Assembly: GCA_028708075.1 (NCBI GenBank)
Contig: JAQVZS010000008.1
Location: forward strand, 52,019-93,703
Origin: Massilibacteroides sp.
GTDB lineage: Bacteria; Bacteroidota; Bacteroidia; Bacteroidales; Tannerellaceae
Reading direction: 5' to 3'
DNA: 41,685 nucleotides
Shown here: piece after piece, positions 15,993 to 23,539 of the stretch
Layout of the letters: every line of letters starts with the position of its first letter
How positions within the stretch are numbered: position 1 is the stretch's first letter
Made by a program: the position numbers and the translations under genes
The notes under the pieces: generated by a model
What the model saw: the letters and a program-made list of their open reading frames with translations, nothing else
Databases searched by the model: none
Told to the model about the DNA's origin: nothing

Positions 15993-17303
15993 ATGGGTGA
16001 ATCGGACATAGATAGAAGAGCATTTATAAAACAATTGGGATTAATTGGTCAAGGTAGTTTAATGTTGAGCGCTTTGCCTTGGCTGGAAGGATTTGCAGCA
16101 GACAAACAAAAAGAACTGAAGGGAGAAAAGGCTAAGATAGCGATTATCGGAACTGGTTCCCGAGGGCTTTATCATATTAATAATATGCTATCGATGTCGA
16201 ATGCCGATATTGTTGCCTTGTGTGATATTTATCCTCCTCATTTGGAGGATGCTGCCGCCTTATGTCCCAAAGCTAAAAAATATACGGATTATCGTGAGGT
16301 ATTGGCGTCGACGGATGTTGAGGGTGTCTTGATCGCTTGCCCTCTCCATATGCATGCGCCGATTACCATCGACGCATTAAATGCCGGAAAACATGTGTTT
16401 TGTGAGAAATCTATGGCACGCACTCCAGAGCAATGCAAAGCAATGTATGATACGTATAAAATGACCGGGAAGGTGCTTTATATTGGTCAGCAACGATTGT
16501 TTGACTTGAAGTATATTAAAGCGCTTGAAATGGTTCATAGCGGGAAAATAGGTGAGGTGGTTGGAATACGGAATTTTTGGTTTCGTAATAACGATTGGCG
16601 CAGGCCAGTGCCGGAACCTTCTTTGGAACGACAGATCAATTGGCGCTTGTATAAAGAATACTCTGGGGGTTTGATGACGGAATTGGCAACACATCAATTA
16701 CAAATTGGGACATGGGCGTTAAAACGTATTCCCGATTATATCATGGGAAGCGGAGACATTGTTTTTTGGAAGGATGGTAGAGAAGTCTATGATAACGTGA
16801 ACGTGATTTACCATTATTCGAATGGTGTGAAAATGACTTTCGAGTCTATTATTTCTAATAAAAGGTATGGAATGGATGAACAAATACTGGGACATACCGG
16901 CACTTTGGAGTTGGCGATGGGTAAATATTATCCTGAAGAACCGAAACAGGCTCCTGGTATTCAACAATTTATTAATCAGATAGAGCATAAAGCATTCGAC
17001 AATATATCAATAGCAGGACCCAGTTGGGTGCCCGAAACGGCTTCCGAAAATAAAGGCGAATTTGTTGTTGATAATGTTAAGACGCATGACGGTTCTAATA
17101 CGACAGGTGCTGTGGGAGACGGCTCAATCGAATTAGTGTCGTCATTTTGTGATTCAGTCATTTCCGGAAAGCCAATACCTGTGTTAGTAGAAGAAGCTTA
17201 TTATTCTTCTATTTTGGCGTTGCTTGGGTTACAGGCCATGGAAGAACATAAAATTCTCGCTTTTCCCGAAGAGTATAAAATTCCGTATCTAAATCACGCT
17301 TAA
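15993..17303 (+). CDS. Gfo/Idh/MocA-family oxidoreductase with Tat-like signal
   Basis: The N-terminus DRRAFIKQLGLIGQGSLML is a twin-arginine-type signal, consistent with export of a folded, cofactor-loaded enzyme. The nucleotide site is IAIIGTGSRGLYH (49-61). The family EKP motif appears as CEKS (E138-K139-S140), with Ser instead of Pro. Downstream are LYIGQQRLFDLKY and GGLMTELATHQLQ, where the conserved His-containing helix would face the substrate. It resembles secreted Gfo/Idh proteins of Bacteroidota and Planctomycetes loci. It follows the previous oxidoreductase by 30 bases and precedes a small membrane-protein gene by two. With the GH109-like enzyme it makes three exported nicotinamide-type enzymes in this window. 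Confidence 0.84.
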   Translation: MGESDIDRRAFIKQLGLIGQGSLMLSALPWLEGFAADKQKELKGEKAKIAIIGTGSRGLYHINNMLSMSNADIVALCDIYPPHLEDAAALCPKAKKYTDYREVLASTDVEGVLIACPLHMHAPITIDALNAGKHVFCEKSMARTPEQCKAMYDTYKMTGKVLYIGQQRLFDLKYIKALEMVHSGKIGEVVGIRNFWFRNNDWRRPVPEPSLERQINWRLYKEYSGGLMTELATHQLQIGTWALKRIPDYIMGSGDIVFWKDGREVYDNVNVIYHYSNGVKMTFESIISNKRYGMDEQILGHTGTLELAMGKYYPEEPKQAPGIQQFINQIEHKAFDNISIAGPSWVPETASENKGEFVVDNVKTHDGSNTTGAVGDGSIELVSSFCDSVISGKPIPVLVEEAYYSSILALLGLQAMEEHKILAFPEEYKIPYLNHA

Positions 17304-17305
17304 TC

Positions 17306-17551
17306 ATGAAAGATATTGTTATAACAGGCAAGAGACTTCGTTTAGAAGGTCTGATTTTTACCGGATGTTTTATCGTTGCATTTTTGTTGAACGTTTTTTC
17401 GATTGTGTTTTATAAGACCGAATGGAAAGAACTTTATACGCAACTATTATGGGTGATCTGCTTGAGTTGTCTTATTTATTTTTTATTTCTTGTCTTACGT
17501 TTGTTGTATTTTTTTTTAAAAAGGATTTTTGTCGCAATACGTAATTTATAG
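17306..17551 (+). CDS. Small two-helix inner-membrane protein, unknown function
   Basis: 81 residues with two long hydrophobic stretches (GLIFTGCFIVAFLLNVFSIV and LLWVICLSCLIYFLFLVLRL) separated by a short polar turn, and a basic C-terminal tail (KRIFVAIRNL). The ATG is two bases after the preceding stop codon and the gene ends eight bases before the ApbE-like gene, so it belongs to the same transcript. I do not recognise the family. Position suggests a role connected with the oxidoreductases or the FMN transferase, such as a membrane anchor; this is a guess. Confidence 0.65.
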   Translation: MKDIVITGKRLRLEGLIFTGCFIVAFLLNVFSIVFYKTEWKELYTQLLWVICLSCLIYFLFLVLRLLYFFLKRIFVAIRNL

Positions 17552-17559
17552 ACATAGAC

Positions 17560-18381
17560 ATGACAGTTTCTTCAACCTTCACTGAAACGGCCGGACTTTT
17601 TTACGGTTCACACATAGATATAATGGGGACGAAGTTGGAGGCTGTCATTGTAAATTCAAACAAGGATAAAATAGCACAATGTTGGAAAGAAATCCAAGAG
17701 GAAGTTTGTCGTTTGGATCTTCTTTTGAACAAATTCAATCCGGCAAGTGAACTGTCTTCTCTGAATCAAAAAGCGAAAATAAGACCGGTGAAAGTAAAGG
17801 AAGAATTATGGAATATTCTGAACGATTGTCGGGAGTATTACGATAAAACCAACGGGTATTTTGATGTCAGTTTATTAAATTATACACATGTAGTGTTTGA
17901 CAGTCGGGAACAAACGTTATTTTTTAAAGATAAAAATACAGAACTGGATCTCGGGGGGTACGGAAAAGGATATGCATTAGAAAAAATTAAACAAATTCTG
18001 CTGCGGTCTACTATTAGTTGTGCTTTGATTAATTTCGGCAACAGTTCTATTCTGGCTATTGGTAAACATCCATATGGCGATTATTGGCCGATTGGGATAC
18101 AGAATCCATATAATCCCGAAAAAACTCTTGGTATTATACAACTGAATAATAATAGTATGTCAACTTCCGGAAATATGCCTAACCATCCTAAGCATATTCT
18201 GAATCCGCATACTCAAAAATACATGGAAGAAGCAAAATTAATGGTTGTTCAAATGAACAATGCCGTTGACGCGGAAGTGTTATCAACCGCGCTCATGGTT
18301 GTACCTCCTAAAAATAGAGATGAAATTATTTCACATTTTAATCCGGAAACATTTCTTTTATTTGACGATTTATTTCTTTAA
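17560..18381 (+). CDS. apbE: ApbE-like FAD:protein FMN transferase
   Basis: The ApbE fold is recognised by FYGSHIDIMGTKLEAVI (strand 1), RLDLLLNKFNPASELSSLN (52-70), LDLGGYGKGYAL (129-140, family form LDLGGIAKGYA), MSTSGN and the C-terminal metal-site segment DAEVLSTALMV. ApbE attaches FMN to Thr/Ser of target flavoproteins on the outer face of the inner membrane. No signal peptide or lipobox is present, whereas most members are exported lipoproteins; either the N-terminus is shortened or this copy works in the cytoplasm. No obvious FMN-acceptor protein gene lies nearby. It is the last gene of the transporter/oxidoreductase operon. Family call firm, role in this locus uncertain. Confidence 0.82.
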   Translation: MTVSSTFTETAGLFYGSHIDIMGTKLEAVIVNSNKDKIAQCWKEIQEEVCRLDLLLNKFNPASELSSLNQKAKIRPVKVKEELWNILNDCREYYDKTNGYFDVSLLNYTHVVFDSREQTLFFKDKNTELDLGGYGKGYALEKIKQILLRSTISCALINFGNSSILAIGKHPYGDYWPIGIQNPYNPEKTLGIIQLNNNSMSTSGNMPNHPKHILNPHTQKYMEEAKLMVVQMNNAVDAEVLSTALMVVPPKNRDEIISHFNPETFLLFDDLFL

Positions 18382-18692
18382 AAACACACAATATTTTACA
18401 CCGCTATCATCAACAAAATTTGTCTGCATCTTACCTGTTTTTGACGTGATATTATTATCTTTGAGTAGTAAGTTGATGATATATTGAAAGTTTTTTATAT
18501 TTTTACGTCAAACGTTAATCGGATGTTAAGTATCATAGCCTATTTAATTTTATTCTTAATGTTTACCGGGGCAATAGTCGCACTTATTCAAGCAGCTAAG
18601 CGTTGTTTTAAATAATTCCATACTTTTCTTCAGACGTTCAAACTCTTCAGCGAACACTTCTTAGGCTTTATCTTTTTTTTGTTCTCTTTTTT
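18382..18692. other. Intergenic stretch between apbE-like gene and transposase relic
   Basis: About 310 bases with no long frame. It holds a 10-base inverted repeat tatcatcaac (18405-18414) / gttgatgata (18472-18481), a -7-like box TATCTTTG (18456-18463, + strand) and a 30-codon ORF listed separately. The part from about 18610 may be further decayed insertion-sequence DNA on the minus strand, as it encodes short Lys/Glu-rich fragments in shifting frames. Confidence 0.4.
18523..18615 (+). CDS. Possible 30-aa single-helix membrane peptide
   Basis: ATG at 18523 opens a 30-codon frame ending with TAA: a hydrophobic helix (MLSIIAYLILFLMFTGAIVA) followed by LIQAAKRCFK, a positive-inside tail. A TATCTTTG -7 box lies 60 bases upstream. 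Composition is that of genuine small membrane proteins, but the frame is very short and borders an insertion-sequence relic, so it could be chance. Confidence 0.35.
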   Translation: MLSIIAYLILFLMFTGAIVALIQAAKRCFK

Positions 18693-18836
18693 CTACTCGT
18701 TGTGATAAGCTTTCAATTTACTAATTTTGTTTATGTGTTTCTTCAGGTTTTCTTCATTCCCTGGCTTCTGATATTAGGGCATCTTACCTATCACATCGAT
18801 AAGCCATTTCCGAGGGTTCACCCCCTGCACCTGAAT
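18693..18836 (-). pseudogene. Decayed C-terminal fragment of an IS66-type transposase
   Basis: Read on the minus strand from 18836, the frame gives IQVQGVNPRKWLIDVIGKMP, a stop, then YQKPGNEENLKKHINK and a second stop. The GVNP-x-x-WL-x-DV-x-x-x-x-P-x-Y pattern followed by an acidic linker is how I recall the C-terminus of IS66-family transposases. Only this tail remains, with in-frame stops, so it is inactive. It begins directly at the stop codon of metF, so an insertion or rearrangement breakpoint lies at the metF 3' end. No matching terminal repeats were found by eye. Confidence 0.55.
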
Positions 18837-19786
18837 TAATACACTTGCAGGGCAATTTCTTTCACACTGTCTGTGGCCATCATGGTGTAGAAATGAAGGC
18901 TGGGGACGCCATGCGCTATCAGATCTTTACATTGTTGTATTCCCCATTCGATGCCTATGGCTTTGGCTTCATCGTCTGTTTTACATTTCCGGAGTTCGGC
19001 AGCCAAAGGTTCGGGTATTTCTGAACGGAAAATGCGCGGCAGTACGGTTAGCTGGTCTTTTAGTACGATTGGTTTAATACCGGGGATAATCGGAACGGTA
19101 ACACCTTCTGCCCGCACACGATTGACGAAGTCGTAGTATTTCTGATTGTCGAAAAACATTTGAGTGACCAAATAGCTGGCACCATTTTTTACTTTTTCTT
19201 TCGCGTAGAAAATATCCGATTCCATGTTGGGGGCTTCTTCGTGTTTTTCCGGATAACACGCCATACCGTACGAAAAAGGGGTCTCGTTTGCTTCGAACAA
19301 CGAACCGTCTATCGCTATTCCTTTATTAAAATTGTTTACTTGATTCTGTAAATCAGTAGCATAATTGTGATAGCTATTCGAGTCTGCCACAGATTCTAAT
19401 TTTTTTATGTCACCTCGCAATAATAATAGATCGTAGACCCCAAGAAAGTTTAAGTCGATCAGGGCGTACTCCGTTTCGTCTTTTGTAAATCCTTTGCACA
19501 CGATATGGGGGACGGCCGTTATTTTATACTTGTTTTGGATGGCTGAAGCAATGGCAACCGAGCCGGGACGTTTTCGAATATTTACTTTTTGGATTTTTCC
19601 ATCGGGCAGCGTTTTGTAGATATATTCACTGTGATGGGACGTTATATTGATGTATTTCGGATCAAATTCCAGTAATTTGTCGATGACGTTATAAACACGT
19701 TGAATGTTGTTCCCTTTCAGGGGAGGAAGTATTTCGAACGAAAATGCTGTTTTTTTACTGTTATTGATAAGATCGATTACTTTCAT
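18836..19786 (-). CDS. metF: 5,10-methylenetetrahydrofolate reductase
   Basis: The enzyme reduces 5,10-methylene-THF to 5-methyl-THF with an FAD cofactor, supplying the methyl group for methionine synthesis in the cytoplasm. Recognisable motifs are SFEILPPLKG near the N-terminus (family SFEFFPP), FDPKYINITSHHSE, AVPHIVCKG (family H-x-x-C), LLLLRGD, ACYPEKHEEAP (family YPE.H) and YLVTQMFFDNQKYYDF. Length 316 is normal. The gene is divergent from ilvE, sharing an 85-base promoter region, and its stop codon abuts a transposase relic. Confidence 0.95.
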   Translation of the reverse strand: MKVIDLINNSKKTAFSFEILPPLKGNNIQRVYNVIDKLLEFDPKYINITSHHSEYIYKTLPDGKIQKVNIRKRPGSVAIASAIQNKYKITAVPHIVCKGFTKDETEYALIDLNFLGVYDLLLLRGDIKKLESVADSNSYHNYATDLQNQVNNFNKGIAIDGSLFEANETPFSYGMACYPEKHEEAPNMESDIFYAKEKVKNGASYLVTQMFFDNQKYYDFVNRVRAEGVTVPIIPGIKPIVLKDQLTVLPRIFRSEIPEPLAAELRKCKTDDEAKAIGIEWGIQQCKDLIAHGVPSLHFYTMMATDSVKEIALQVY

Positions 19787-19805
19787 ATTCTAATAAATTT
19801 TCGAG

Positions 19806-19843
19806 CAAATGTAACAATTATCCTGCTAAATAGCTTACTTTTG
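19806..19843. promoter_or_regulatory. Divergent promoter region of metF and ilvE
   Basis: The minus-strand -7 box TACATTTG (reverse complement of CAAATGTA, 19806-19813) lies 20 bases before the metF start. On the plus strand TACTTTTG (19836-19843) lies 28 bases before the ilvE ATG. Both fit TAnnTTTG. The -33 elements are weak by eye. The two promoters are close enough to interfere with each other. Confidence 0.55.
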
Positions 19844-19871
19844 TAATTGTTAAATCATAGAACGACGAGAT

Positions 19872-20891
19872 ATGGAAAATGTTAACTGGTCTGAACTTCC
19901 ATTCGGGTATATGAAGACCGACTATAATGTACGGTGTTATTATCGGGATGGTAAATGGGGGGAATTGGAAGTTTCGTCCTCCGAAATAATCAATATCCAT
20001 ATGGCTGCAACTTGCCTCCATTACGGACAGGAAGCTTTTGAAGGATTAAAGGCGTACAGGGGAAGAGACGGGAAAATCCGGGTGTTCCGCATGGATGAAA
20101 ACGCCAAACGTTTGCAGTCTTCCAGCCGGGGAATTATGTTGGCAGAATTGCCTGTGACTGTTTTTGAAGAAGCGGTTCGTAAGGTTGTGAAACTAAACGA
20201 ACGTTTTATTCCGCCTTACGAAAGCGGTTCTTCGTTGTATATTCGTCCGCTTTTGCTTGGAATGGGTGCGCAGGTAGGTGTTAAGCCGGCGAACGATTAT
20301 CTTTTTTTGGTTTTTGTAACTCCTGTCGGACCTTATTTTAAGGGTGGTTTTAAACCCTCTCCAGTATGTATTATGAGGGAATATGACCGTGCGGCTCCGC
20401 TTGGAACGGGCACAATTAAAGTGGGCGGCAACTACGCAGCCAGCCTAGTTGCGGGTGAGAAAGCCCATAAAGAAGGGTATGCTGCTGTACTTTATTTGGA
20501 TCCCAAAGAAAAGAAATACATTGATGAATGTGGTCCGGCAAATTTCTTTGCTATACGTGGCAAGACGTATATTACACCCGAATCACATTCCATTTTACCT
20601 TCCATCACGAATAAAAGTTTGATTCAGTTAGCTAAAGACATGGGATTTACGGTAGAACGCCGTCCGGTTCCGATTGAGGAACTGTCCACTTTCGACGAAG
20701 CTGCCGAGTGTGGTACAGCGGCTGTCGTAGCGCCTATTTCAAGAATCGATGATCTGGACGAGAACAACTCTTATATTTATTCGAAAGATGGTAAGCCTGG
20801 GGCTGTTTGCGAACAGTTATACAATAAGTTGCGCGGAATTCAATATGGTGATGAACCGGATTTGCATAACTGGGTTTCCTTTATTGAGTGA
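19872..20891 (+). CDS. ilvE: Branched-chain amino acid aminotransferase
   Basis: A fold-type IV PLP aminotransferase that interconverts Val, Leu and Ile with their 2-oxo acids in the cytoplasm. Motifs: LHYGQEAFEGLKAYRG (49-64), the PLP lysine K183 in GTIKVGGNYAAS, DECGPANFF, and SILPSITNKSLI. The 339-residue length matches the class II bacterial form. A strong hairpin terminator follows. It is transcribed divergently from metF. Confidence 0.95.
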   Translation: MENVNWSELPFGYMKTDYNVRCYYRDGKWGELEVSSSEIINIHMAATCLHYGQEAFEGLKAYRGRDGKIRVFRMDENAKRLQSSSRGIMLAELPVTVFEEAVRKVVKLNERFIPPYESGSSLYIRPLLLGMGAQVGVKPANDYLFLVFVTPVGPYFKGGFKPSPVCIMREYDRAAPLGTGTIKVGGNYAASLVAGEKAHKEGYAAVLYLDPKEKKYIDECGPANFFAIRGKTYITPESHSILPSITNKSLIQLAKDMGFTVERRPVPIEELSTFDEAAECGTAAVVAPISRIDDLDENNSYIYSKDGKPGAVCEQLYNKLRGIQYGDEPDLHNWVSFIE

Positions 20892-20924
20892 TGAACAAAT
20901 TCTACAATTTATTTATATAAGTTT

Positions 20925-20957
20925 GAGGTGTGTTTATTAAAGCACACCTCTTTTTTT
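20925..20957 (+). terminator. Rho-independent terminator of ilvE
   Basis: Arms gaggtgtg (20925-20932) and cacacctc (20943-20950) pair perfectly over eight bases, followed at once by seven T (20951-20957). It starts 34 bases after the ilvE stop. It stops transcription running towards the minus-strand PorT-like gene. Confidence 0.88.
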
Positions 20958-20998
20958 AAGACCAACAGGACGAAAGTTTTAATTTAGCCCCGGGCTTT

Positions 20999-21661
20999 TT
21001 AAAATATCGGGATAAGATAGCCCAGTTTAATGCTAAACACCTGACTGGATGATTTGGGGAAAGGATCTTCTTTGCGATTGCCGAAAATATCTCCGAGAGC
21101 ATAATAATAACGACCTTCGAGACTGAACGTACCGACACCCGTTTTGAGTTCAAAACCTGGGCCGCCGCACAACCCCCATGCGAACTTATTTTTTACATCA
21201 AGAGTGTGTTGTTCATTTCCTTCGCTATCCCAAAAGTCAGTCTCACGGATGTTTTCCGACGAGTTTTCGCTAAGTACATATCCAATTTTAGGCCCCAGGT
21301 TGATAAAGAAACGCGCTCTTTTTCCACCAAAATAAAAATGCGTGAGAAAAGGAAGTTCCAAATTATTGATTGTCCGCGTATATTTATAATCCGTGTTTTC
21401 GAATTCTTCGTCCCATCCGTTTTGACTGTAATTCAATTCAGCCTGTATGCCAATATGGTTCTCTGTATTCCAACGGATCATCGCCCCACCGATATAACCC
21501 ATTAGCTGTTTGGTTTTTACTTTAGGAGCAAAAGAAACGCTGGAGAAATTTGTTCCAAAAGAAGCACCGATCAACAGTTCCTGTTTAAAAGGCGTTTGTG
21601 CGTCTAAAGAAAAACAGGAACACAGCCACATTAATAGTATAAAGAGAATTCCTTTTTTCAT
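20999..21661 (-). CDS. PorT-family outer-membrane beta-barrel protein
   Basis: A signal peptide (ILFILLMWLCSCFSLDAQ) is followed by about 200 residues of alternating hydrophobic strands: LLIGASFGTNFS, HIGIQAELNYSQNG, LELPFLTHFYFG, FFINLGPKIGYVL and a closing strand FSIKLGYLIPIF that ends in Phe as outer-membrane barrels do. This is the OMP_b-brl_2/PorT-like type, which includes PorT of the type IX secretion system, but many members have other roles. Its ATG overlaps the stop codon of the LysM gene (ATGA), so the two are translationally coupled. Confidence 0.82.
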   Translation of the reverse strand: MKKGILFILLMWLCSCFSLDAQTPFKQELLIGASFGTNFSSVSFAPKVKTKQLMGYIGGAMIRWNTENHIGIQAELNYSQNGWDEEFENTDYKYTRTINNLELPFLTHFYFGGKRARFFINLGPKIGYVLSENSSENIRETDFWDSEGNEQHTLDVKNKFAWGLCGGPGFELKTGVGTFSLEGRYYYALGDIFGNRKEDPFPKSSSQVFSIKLGYLIPIF

Positions 21662-23457
21662 AATTCTACATTATTACGGCTTACGGTAAAATTGTTTTTA
21701 TAATGGACAAGGAACAAGTGCGTATTGACAAATCCCCCCCAGTTATTGACCTGGCTGAACTCAAAACTTGTCTGAATGCCGTCATAAAATATTTTTTCCA
21801 GATTATTTTCAAAGTTAGTTCCGAATTTGTTCATTGTTCCCAGGAAATACATTCCCGTGTCAAAACCGAGTATACCGTATTTGGGGAATGAATTATATAT
21901 CGGCTTGGAATACCACATCCTGTATTTCTGATAAAATTCACGTGTTCGCTCTGAAAGATTGTCAACGTAAAAATTAGAGTAGATATGTGTGTTCAGTGCG
22001 AAGAAATCGTCGAGACAATCACGAGTATAAGTTTGCCATTCTGGATAGCCGTACAGTGTCAGTCCGTATTCTGGTGTTTCTTCTGCCAGACTTCGTAGCG
22101 GAACACGTATTTTATTCAACGTTTCAAGTGAGCCGGAACAAGGGATCACCAAATTCCGTTTTTCCGGATTCAAGAGGGCTTTCAAATCTTCTACATAGGT
22201 ATCATCTTTCCATGTGTATTCTTTCCAGGAAAGATTCCGTTGAGTCATTTCTGTTTTCAACGTCTGAATATAATCTGTTTTGTTTTCTTTGTCATTCGTG
22301 TTGACGAGAATAATATTATAATCGGAAAACAAATTACAACATACTTGAGCCGCTTTGGCATATAAATAGGAATGAGGTGTATTCACCTGAAAGATGTAAT
22401 TGTTCGACAATACATCATCGTTTCTGGAAGTAAACGGAATGACATATTTAATTTGCAGTTTTTTTGCAAAATCGGCGACTAATGCTATCTGGTCGTTTTG
22501 AACGGCACCGATAATCAGGTTTGCCTCTTTTAATTCTTTATTCTTAAGAATTTCTTTTGTTTTTTTTGTCTCATTTTCGGTATCGTAAACAGAAAGAGAG
22601 ATCGAAATCCCTTGATTTTTTAAACTGTCGATTGCCAACAATAAACCTTCGTAATACTCAATGAAACGCAGCGACGCGTCGCTGCGTACCTGTTCTTCTG
22701 CCATAAACGGCAATAACAAGGCTACTTTTAAGGTGTTAATTCGGTTGATGGTAACGGCTTTGTTCAATAATGCATTGACGTCTCTTTCTTGGGGGGCTTC
22801 TATCGTTGTAACAACCGTTTCTTCTGCCTGTACGGGGATTTTTATAATCATGCCGGCTTTCATCCCATTTTTCAGTTCCGGATTTCTTTTAATCAATTCC
22901 GTACTGGACACATTAAATCGGCGACAAATACTGTACATTGTTTCCTGCCGTTGAATGCGATAATCAATCTCTTTTGTCACCGTTTTTATTTCTGTTTTCG
23001 GTAGTTCCTCGATGCTTGTAGGCGGTATACGAATTGTTTTGCCGATTTGAAACGTTTTCACCGACAGTCCCGGATTGACTTCTATGATTCTGGAAGCCGC
23101 AATGTTGTATTTTATTGATAGTGAATACAAGGTTTCTTTAGGCTGAATCGTATGAAAAGTATAGAATTCGGAGGTTGAAAGAGCCGTCCCCGTAGCGCTG
23201 TCTTTTTGAGGAATAATGAGTACAGCTCCGGCTTTTATCGATTCTTTACTTCCAGGGTTCATCCGATAAATATCTTCTTCACTAACGCCATACATAGTCG
23301 CGATGGAATAAACCGTTTGTCCACGTTCGATGGTGTGATGAAATATATTTCCGTATGGAACGTTGTTATTAATAGTTGTATTATCCTGTTGGGAATAGGA
23401 GGAAATCAACGAAAAACTTAACAAAAAAAACAGTGTCAATCTACGTGTCTTATTCAT
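21658..23457 (-). CDS. LysM-repeat protein with periplasmic-binding-like domain
   Basis: Signal peptide (LFFLLSFSLISSYSQ), then three LysM peptidoglycan-binding repeats at about residues 39-83 (HTIERGQTVYSIATMYGV), 96-141 (HTIQPKETLYSLSIKYNI) and 160-205 (YRIQRQETMYSICRRFNV). From about 240 to the end is a periplasmic-binding-protein fold like branched-chain amino-acid receptors: LKVALLLPFMAEEQ, LRFIEYYEGLLLAIDSLKNQG, LIIGAVQNDQIALVADFA and KYGILGFDTGMYFL. It is exported and should attach to the cell wall. No ABC transporter gene is adjacent, so the binding domain likely has a sensory or structural role. It is first in a two-gene unit with the PorT-like barrel. Confidence 0.88.
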   Translation of the reverse strand: MNKTRRLTLFFLLSFSLISSYSQQDNTTINNNVPYGNIFHHTIERGQTVYSIATMYGVSEEDIYRMNPGSKESIKAGAVLIIPQKDSATGTALSTSEFYTFHTIQPKETLYSLSIKYNIAASRIIEVNPGLSVKTFQIGKTIRIPPTSIEELPKTEIKTVTKEIDYRIQRQETMYSICRRFNVSSTELIKRNPELKNGMKAGMIIKIPVQAEETVVTTIEAPQERDVNALLNKAVTINRINTLKVALLLPFMAEEQVRSDASLRFIEYYEGLLLAIDSLKNQGISISLSVYDTENETKKTKEILKNKELKEANLIIGAVQNDQIALVADFAKKLQIKYVIPFTSRNDDVLSNNYIFQVNTPHSYLYAKAAQVCCNLFSDYNIILVNTNDKENKTDYIQTLKTEMTQRNLSWKEYTWKDDTYVEDLKALLNPEKRNLVIPCSGSLETLNKIRVPLRSLAEETPEYGLTLYGYPEWQTYTRDCLDDFFALNTHIYSNFYVDNLSERTREFYQKYRMWYSKPIYNSFPKYGILGFDTGMYFLGTMNKFGTNFENNLEKIFYDGIQTSFEFSQVNNWGGFVNTHLFLVHYKNNFTVSRNNVEL

Positions 23458-23479
23458 TTGCCGATAGGATTATTTCCGG

Positions 23480-23516
23480 CAAAGATAGTGTAAGTCCATA
23501 TAAAATACTAATTTTG
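23480..23516. promoter_or_regulatory. Divergent -7 boxes between LysM gene and type B cargo gene
   Basis: TATCTTTG on the minus strand (CAAAGATA, 23480-23487) is 22 bases ahead of the LysM start, and TAATTTTG on the plus strand (23509-23516) is 23 bases ahead of the ATG at 23540. Both match TAnnTTTG. The 82-base gap therefore looks like a back-to-back promoter pair for two envelope genes. Confidence 0.55.
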
Positions 23517-23539
23517 GGAACTAATTAGAGGGGTGAAAG

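Noticed and set aside
20999-21661. Assignment of the barrel as PorT itself
   Set aside because: Only the broad family resemblance is visible; no T9SS core genes flank it.
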